NCBI RefSeq assembly: GCF_035046505.1
Contig: NC_089826.1
Location: 84,787,254-84,851,253, forward strand
Source: Tiliqua scincoides
Lineage: Eukaryota; Chordata; Lepidosauria; Squamata; Scincidae
Length of the DNA: 64,000 bases
Direction of reading: 5' to 3'
In this document: positions 40,987 through 64,000 of the stretch, in pieces
How the letters are laid out: each line of letters opens with the position of its first letter
How positions within the stretch are numbered: the stretch's first letter is position 1
The notes under the pieces: generated by a model
What the model was told of the DNA's origin: nothing
What the model saw: only the letters and a program-made list of their open reading frames with translations
Databases searched by the model: none
Program-made: the position numbers and the translations under genes

Positions 40987-41403
40987 TCAACTGTTTTTAA
41001 TGCTGTGCTCAGCTGAAGATAGGAGTTCCTTGTAGTTCTTCATAAACTCATCCAGATGATGAGTGGGTGTCATCAGTATCCTGGCTACATCACCCAGACC
41101 TACTTGGGAGCTGATTTGTCCCAGCTGGCTGTGCCTGGTTCTTGGTGCGGGCTTGCTTGCCAAAGAGGCCTTTGTTTCCCCGGCTCCTAATTTGTTTTCT
41201 GTGTATGACATGTCTGAAAAGACTTTTAGATTGCCTGTGGTGGGAATTTTTTCAGAATGGATTAGGCAGCGAAGAGATGGAAGTGTCAAGATAAAATTCA
41301 TGCAATATAAGCACTGAAAGTACTCTGAAAATGCTGTATTTTCTGATTTGAGCCTCTTGCAATCTCTACTAACAGTCTGTTGAATGAAAGAAAACCTACC
41401 CAT
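40987..41403 (-). CDS. Unassigned 138-codon reading frame
   Basis: An open frame on the minus strand in the ACOX3-HTRA3 intergenic region. Its composition is more protein-like than its neighbours (charged C-terminal part HLDEFMKNYKELLSSAEHSI), but I recognise no family. It could be a retrocopy, part of an unannotated gene or chance. No poly(A) tract or splice partner was identified. Confidence 0.2.
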   Translation of the reverse strand: MGRFSFIQQTVSRDCKRLKSENTAFSEYFQCLYCMNFILTLPSLRCLIHSEKIPTTGNLKVFSDMSYTENKLGAGETKASLASKPAPRTRHSQLGQISSQVGLGDVARILMTPTHHLDEFMKNYKELLSSAEHSIKNS

Positions 41404-41409
41404 TGCCTT

Positions 41410-43740
41410 TGCTTTGAAATAGTTGCTTCAGTCTGGGGTACTGGGAGCTTGGCTAGTACAAGGAGCCTGAGATAGAGACCATAGTTTATTTGCTTCAGGA
41501 TTCATTTATTTTTAGGTTGCTTTGTAATCTCCTTGCCATTAAACCTTTACTTCCACCTTTTGTTGTTCTGCCAAGAGATGCATACGTTTTTTCTGGCCTG
41601 CGATTATCTCCCCTGTGATTCTAAGGTCTTGTAACCCCTTTTAATAAACCTTTCGTCTTTTTACTGTTCTAACAGCCTAGTGTTTGCTCACAAGGGAAGG
41701 TTGGGCGGCCGCATCCCTTTGATTGTAAAAGCTTCACAGAAGTTTGGCTTCCTGTGGATCTGTCAGAGCTTTAGGGGCTCCTTATTACTCTTGGATGGGA
41801 GACAAGCTTCTTCAAGGTGGCCTCCTCTCTGACTGGGCTTCTAGCAGTGTATGGTAACAGGATTGTGTGCTAGTCAATAACCACAAGGCACTGTAGCACC
41901 AGCACATGAGAACGCACCCCCCATCATCATAACTCCATCTTGCACAGCTTGGGTTCTTTCACCCAGTTGGTCCTCCCCTCTTCCCTTCTGTTTTGCTTAC
42001 CCTCTAATCTGAGAAGAGATCTGGATTACTCCAAAGCTTGATGAGTACTTGGTGATTTCTTTGACGGTCCTAGCATTCCATAGCTTGTTATGAAGACTCA
42101 CGTCAGCTTTCCACTAAAGTTTTCTCATTAGTTGTGTTGGGACGCTGATCAAATTCTGAGTAAGGTGATGGACTGATGCATCTTTCTGGGAACAGAACGA
42201 GTCAGCTAATGCATTTCAAATGCATTCATTCGCTTGACCTGAATTTGACCGAAACAAGTTAACGGCTGCCAAATTTTTTTCCATCTACAAAGCCCAGGCT
42301 TAATGTGTAACCTATATTTTTGTCTTGGATATGGACTTAGTAACAGGGCGTTTACAAAAACCAACTGAACATTTTGTTTTAAATAGGCAGCCAAGTACTT
42401 AACGGTTCAAAAGTATAGCTTTTCTGTGAGTGGTAAGAAGAGAATGGCATCGTAGTCAATTAAAAGAGTTTAACTATTAGAAGCCCCAATGGACTATCAG
42501 TGCCAAGCTCTTCCCTAACAGCATGCTCCAGAGAGTTCCAAAGGATAGGCATGTCCTTTTTCTTCTGGAAAAGTACATAGTGAAAGACATTCAATTGTCT
42601 CCTTATTTGGCTAGAAAGATTTTCCTATCATTTAGCCCGAAATAGGTGTTGAGCCTTTTGCTTCTTAGCTCATTGCAGAAGGTGAATTTCCAAGCCTCAC
42701 CTTTCTGTCATCAAGTATTTAAACGGAATAACAACTTGCTATAGGAAAAGTGATAAATTCAGCATGAGCTGCATGAATCGCAGCACAAAAGAAGTTCAAC
42801 AGCAGCAGCTGGGAAGTGTTACAGGAAAGAAAATGGGGGGATAAAAGACCAGGTGGCAGCACTTCTGATAAGGATGTAAAGCTCAATAAGCCACAAACTG
42901 AGGCTGAGTGAACAATGTGATGCTAAGGCACAAAATGGCCAGTGGAATTCCCAAATTCCCTTGTAGGTGTCGTTCTTTGACTGTCTACTGTTCATCTGTA
43001 TTTGGGAAAGAATTAAGACACACATGATTGTGGCCAGTTCCTGCTTCTGGAATGAGTGCAACTGGTACATCAATCTAAACTGGGCAAATGTCACTCCTGG
43101 CTGCAGTCTGGTCACTGACCTGAATATGCCCAGGTCAAGGAGCATTCCCAGGGTGTGGACCAGAGTCTTCAGGGAGACTGCAATCCCATCCAAAACATGT
43201 GGTATGCCTATTCCATGATCAGTAGTATCTGTTGCTGCCCAGATAAACAGCCCAATCCTAAGCCCGTCCCCAACGACGTAACTAGCATTGTGCCCATAGA
43301 AGCTGCTTTAGGATGACCACAAAGCACCCTTGGCTGACGTGTGCTGCAGGCCCATCAGTAGATAGGCCACAGCAGCCTCCCACGCTCGTGGTCCCATGGA
43401 CATCCACTGGAGCAGGTAAGCTCACCCAGGGGATTGGAGGGAGGCAGGGAAGGGGTTGAACAGGGTGGGGAAGGGGTGGGCAGGATGAAACAGTGATGGA
43501 ATAGGGTAGGGGAAAAGGAATTAGGTGTGGGAGGGGGTAGAAGCAGTGGCACTTGTGAATCCCAAGCCCCTTTCCAGGCCTGACCCACCCTGATGGAACA
43601 ATGTGGACTTGTGCCAACAATTGAGCTGGTGTAGGTTTGTGTTGCTCCATAGCAGCTGATATTCCCAGGGCAAGGGGATAAAAGCACAGTACCATGAAAC
43701 TCCCTCAGAACCATCTGGATCAATGCATCTCTAGATCAAC
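41410..43740. other. Intergenic DNA without recognised feature
   Basis: No conserved frames or clear repeat families were seen; only low-complexity G-rich stretches at about 43435-43550. Confidence 0.4.
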
Positions 43741-43774
43741 CCATTCTAATGGATTCTCTGTCTTTGCAGGAACT

Positions 43775-44302
43775 CGAAATCCCAATAAGAAATCCTGGGC
43801 CTCTTCAGCCTAGAAAAGAGGCGCCTGAGGGGGGACATGATTGAAACATGCAAAATTATGCAGGGGATGGACAGAGTGGATAGGGAGATGCTCTTTACAC
43901 TCTCACATAACACCGGAATCAAGGGACATCCACTAAAATTGAGTGTTGAGGAGTTAGAACAGACAAAAGAAAATATTTCTTTACTCAGCATGTGGTTGGT
44001 CTGTGGAACTCCTTGCTACAGGATGTGGTGATGGCGTCTGACCTGGACGCCTTTAAAAGGGGATTGGACAAGTTTCTGGAGGAAAAATCCATTACGGGTT
44101 ACAAGCCATGATGTGTATGTGCAACCTCCTGATTTTAGAAATGGGCTATGTCAGAAGGCCAGATGCAAGGGAGGGCACCAGGATGCAGGTCTCTTGTTAT
44201 CAGGTGTGCTCCCTGGGGCATTTGGTGGGCCTCTGTGAGATACAGGAAGCTGGACTAGATGGGCCTATGGCCTGATCCAGTGGGGCTGTTCTGATGTTCT
44301 TA
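43775..44302 (+). mobile_element. CR1 LINE 3' fragment, about 0.5 kb
   Basis: From 'gggcctcttcagcctagaaa' (LGLFSLEKR region) through 'tgtggaactccttgctacag' to 'actagatgggcctatggcct'. Same family and order as 56072-57360. Confidence 0.85.
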
Positions 44303-44365
44303 ATAAGTCTAAATTAGATTGGAACAGTTCTTAGAATATAAAGATCAGCCAAAGGCAAGACAAAT

Positions 44366-44440
44366 TAAAGCTACAATCCTATACAAACTTCCATGGGAGT
44401 AAGTACCATTAAAACAAATGGCACTTACTTCTGAGTTTAT
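44366..44440. mobile_element. Short palindromic MITE
   Basis: 'gctacaatcctatacaaact' and 'atggcacttacttctgagtt'. Confidence 0.5.
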
Positions 44441-46264
44441 CCACTTTTGGCACTGCAGGTTTATCTGAGTTTATCCACAAATGGCACTTACTTCATTAGT
44501 TTTATCCACAAGCAACCACAGTTAAGTGACTCAAATAAGAAGAGCTTAGCAATAACCTATGTTGATGTTTTCAAAGCACCTTGATTTTCTCTTATGAGTA
44601 GAGGTATTTGAAAATGTGTTTACTTTACTCAGAAGGAAACCTATTGTGTTCAGTACACTTAGCCTGTAAACCTATCTTACTCATCGTAAACAAACACCTC
44701 TACTAATGGAATTTTAATCCAGTCAGCACTAACGAATGTACCAAATTCAACAGAATTACAAACAAAAATGAAACTTTCATTTGTGTAAACTTTATTTTTT
44801 GTACAGTAGGAACATACAGTACATGTCATAATGCATACAATTTGTACAATGATGCTTTCCAATACAATGAAAAAAATATTTTTAAACCCCTGAAAAATTG
44901 TGCATTTTCTCAAAGCTTTCAGCTTTGTCTTGCACATTGTTTGAGTTTAAATCAGTCAATAATTCTATAAGAATCATTTGCTACATTCTACTTTTTCATG
45001 ACCTCAGTATACATACAGCATAATGGAGCCATAACTAAGCCTGCATTTAAAAAATAATAATAAAATTTGAACCCCTAGCACATCTAGGTTTCACCTACTG
45101 AAGTCTCATAAATCAGAGCTTCTCGTGAAAGGTGGCTTTTCCATAATCTGCACAGCTTCTTGTCCTCTTTCAAGGCTAGTATTGCCTGTACACCTGCCTA
45201 TCTATCCCTAATAGCCATGGGTACCTTTGCTCCTTACCCCACCAATTGTCTTCCTTTTCACCTCTGTTTGGAGCATTCCTGGCACACTGGAAAAAAATTA
45301 CTGAAGATATGAGAACACTCACTAAACTGGATGGGGTTCAAACATGGATATTTACATGGCAATTCAATGCTTGAAGGAACAGAGGGGAAGATACCTTCCA
45401 TCTAAAACTGCTTCTGCTGTAGAGACCTTTGGCACTGCTGAGGTTTACCTTTTCTGCAACTAAGAGGAAACAGGATTAAACTGGATTCTCCAACAAAAAT
45501 GGATGCTTGATGGCACATCATCTAGCAATGTCCTTTCTTATGGCCAAAATTTTTCTATGCAAATCTCATTTTGGTAAAGGTCTCTGGAAGCTTCAGTTAA
45601 AAGTTTATTGTTCGCAAGTTCAGCTCCTTGCATTGATTCCTATTTCAGCTAGGTGGGGAGGGATGAACAGCTTGTAAATTGGCCTTTGAAGAGCATATCG
45701 TAATTGCCTTAGTGCCAGTCTCTGTTCCTGCAACGTGGCAGAGACTTTACTGATTTCCTTTCTTCTTATTTTTTTTAAACTAAGTAGCTCTATTTTGCTC
45801 CAAAAGAAAAGAAAAAAAGAATGAAAGGAAGTCACTAACAAAAACCTCCCTCACCAGGGCAGGAATACAATACTGGGACAATGAAGATAGGCTGAAATAA
45901 AATGGGCTGAACCTGCAAACAGGAAATGTTTTAATTAAAAGGTACAAGAGCCCTAAAAGTCTTAACTGGGCTTTGCTTATGGCTGCTTTATGGAATTTTG
46001 TTTTATCATAAACAAGTCACCAGAACTCAGGTTGGAAATAACAAAAGTGGTTAATACATTAGACACTGGGTGCAACAAGTCGACAATGGCATAGTCTGGG
46101 TGCTCCATTACTTTAAAAGTTAACTTTTAATGAGTGAACAAAGGGTGGCAATTCCGGGGAAAGGGCTGCAAATGAAACAATCTGAGTGTGGTTGTATGCC
46201 TTCTGAATAGCAGTTGCAGAGGAGCAATGGTGGAAAGAAGGGTGCCTTTCTTACCTGCTTGTGT

Positions 46265-46352
46265 GTTTCCCAGAGGCAGCTGGTGAACCACTGGAGGAAA
46301 CAAGATACTGGACTAAAAGAACTCTGGCCTGACCCAGCAGGCTCTTCTTATG
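46265..46352 (+). mobile_element. CR1 3'-terminal remnant
   Basis: 'gatactggactaaaagaact' and 'ctggcctgacccagcaggct' then 'cttcttatg'. Confidence 0.5.
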
Positions 46353-46465
46353 TATTTCAGTGACAATGCCAGATTGGAATTCACAAGTGTTTTTCACTCT
46401 CTTAATGATTTAACACATGGCTTTCTTCACATTAATGCACACAATCCCTATCACACTCCCTTTGC

Positions 46466-46495
46466 CACACACAGACACACACACACACACACAAA
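46466..46495. repeat. Short (CA)n microsatellite
   Basis: 'cacacacagacacacacaca' and following bases. Confidence 0.8.
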
Positions 46496-47908
46496 CTCCA
46501 CTATCACATATGCAATCCACGCATCCTGGATTTTGTGCAAACACACCCCTTTCGCTAGGAACAACACAACCATGAACCCCTAATCACATTTGCTGACCCA
46601 CACTTCTACAAACCCTACAGGCTTCAGAAACTTAAAAAAAAGACAACCTAGACTGCATACACATTTAAGTTGACCTGCACCTTTAACAGAGCTGTTGCCT
46701 GGAGAGAACTTCTCTAAATAAGGCTGCAATCTTATACAGCTGGGAGTAAGAGCAGAGTGGGACTTTCTACTAAGGAGACATTCAAACCTTTTTGTGGTGA
46801 TGGTGGTAGTGGTGAACTTCACTGTGAAGATCCTTTACGAAACAGAAACATTTTTCTACAAGCCTCTGAGTCTGAAGTTTATTTCCATCCCAGAATTAAC
46901 TATGCTTGCCCAGTATGGTCATTTACACAGATATTGTAAATTGAACATGCATACACCACTGCTTTTGTATACATCACACTTGGATGCCAACATCTTTACC
47001 TGTCTGTGCATCTGCTCACTTTCCTTCCTTTTGCTATTTATGATTTCTCAGCCTTGTTCCCATGCAACATAAGACTTCTTAGGGCCAATACAGCATCTCA
47101 CATTTAAACCAGTCTGCCAAGAGTTCAGTTACACAGCCACTCACAAACCACACAGAAGCTGGCAGTTTAGGTAAGGTCCACACAAAGGATGGATGAAGGC
47201 AGGGGGCAGGCATATTTTGCTGCTTAGTGTGTACAGTTCAAATCAAGTCAAATTTTTAAACCACAAGAACTGTATTTTTTGGTTTTCAAAACAACCACGG
47301 TAAGGCACTTCCCTATACAGCCATCTCATATAACAGGCCCTTGCCCTTTAGCCTGGTTAGGGACCAGAGCATGGATGGAAGTCAAGAATGTAGAAATATC
47401 AAAGCATAGCCTTATTTAGCTTGCACATTTATTTTGGCTGGCAAAAACAGAAAAAAAACTAACACACAAATGTGTGTGAAACCTAAATAAACAGAAATAA
47501 AAGAAAAATAAACATGTCAATGAATGTCATGGAAGGTTGGATGATATTGGACAAAAAAGGAAAGCACATGGACAAAATATGAAATGTGGTTATAACTTAA
47601 AATGGCTGAAAGAGCAAAGCGATAAAAGTCAAGTGGATGAAAGTCAAGGTACTGCAGTATTAGATACTATCTGAGCTGAAGAACAACCCCAAGGAAGCTG
47701 GCTCTAAATACATTGGCAATGATTCAAAATATGAAGCAATGCTATTGACGCCTCACTCACTGTTGGCTGCCAGGCACAGCAATGGCTCAGGCACTTGTTA
47801 GATCACCTTGTCATATGAGGTACCATTATTGTCTTGGCAAAGGAGGTATCTTATCCGATATTCCAGAATAAAGGAGTTTGTGTCACAATGATCTTCCTCA
47901 GTTCAACG

Positions 47909-63775
<15,867 letters not shown>

Positions 63776-63779
63776 CTAT

Positions 63780-64000
63780 TGAAATAAGACAAACACACTT
63801 GTTTCATTTGTTATTTTAAACCATTTCACCTTTTAAAAATGCATTCATAATAGGCAGCTTGTGCTTCTACCATGTTATCAAAATTACACCTGATTAGCAA
63901 GTAGGATCAATGCATATACTGAGCATATCAGTATATGCTCAATGTGTCTGCGTCAATGTGCTTTCTCATCACTTCCATAGAAGGGGCACCTCTGAATATG
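63780..64000. other. HTRA3 intron, right edge
   Basis: It contains a local inverted repeat 'gcatatactgagcatat' / 'atatgctcaatgtg' near 63913-63945. No exon seen; upstream HTRA3 exons lie beyond the window. Confidence 0.4.

Larger units (their letters stand above)
44450..47908 (-). other. HTRA3 3' flank / possible long 3' UTR
   Basis: Downstream of the HTRA3 stop. Minus-strand AATAAA signals are visible at 47428-47433 (about 475 nt after the stop) and 44791-44796 (about 3.1 kb after). Which one is used cannot be decided here. Repeats inside are listed separately. Confidence 0.35.

Overview
This window is vertebrate nuclear DNA, almost certainly from a squamate reptile (lizard-like). The introns are long, the splice sites are GT-AG, and the repeat mix is typical of lepidosaurs: CR1-type LINEs ending in an 8-bp repeat, tRNA-derived SINEs, 5S-rRNA-headed SINEs, several families of short DNA-transposon derivatives (MITEs), and long microsatellites. 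There are no operons, CRISPR arrays or bacterial features.

Three host genes can be read. (1) At 1511-1865 on the minus strand lies the first coding exon of a TRMT44-like tRNA(Ser) Um44 methyltransferase gene; its remaining exons lie off the left edge. (2) ACOX3 (peroxisomal pristanoyl-CoA oxidase) runs on the plus strand from 6565 to 37363. I could assemble 17 coding exons. Their phases all agree, all boundaries are GT/AG, and they give an open 705-residue protein ending in a PTS1-like Ser-Arg-Met. (3) At 47909-63775 on the minus strand lie the last four coding exons of the serine protease gene HTRA3 (end of the protease domain plus the PDZ domain); the upstream exons lie off the right edge. 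TRMT44 and ACOX3 are head to head, and ACOX3 and HTRA3 are tail to tail, which is the order I know from human 4p16.1.

Layout: 1-1450 repeats; 1440-1935 CpG-rich TRMT44 start; 1955-4430 spacer with a 57-bp minisatellite and a CR1 split by a SINE; 4430-4960 a foldback element and the probable ACOX3 noncoding first exon; 6544-37363 ACOX3; 37364-47908 intergenic DNA and 3' UTRs; 47909-63775 HTRA3.

The most interesting repeat biology is a retroposon partnership. Two independent SINE insertions (13252-13644 and 49742-50154, each with a 12-bp target-site duplication) consist of exactly four head-to-tail 5S-rRNA-derived units of 87 bp. Each is followed by a ~30-nt tail that can fold into a small hairpin. 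The same tail ends several LINE fragments in this window (38480-38905, 58708-59265, 60485-61032 and a divergent one at 16447-16930), so this LINE is the likely source of the mobilising machinery. Two of the LINE copies start at almost the same place and keep an intact 174-codon reading frame ending in a CCHC/C2H2-like finger.
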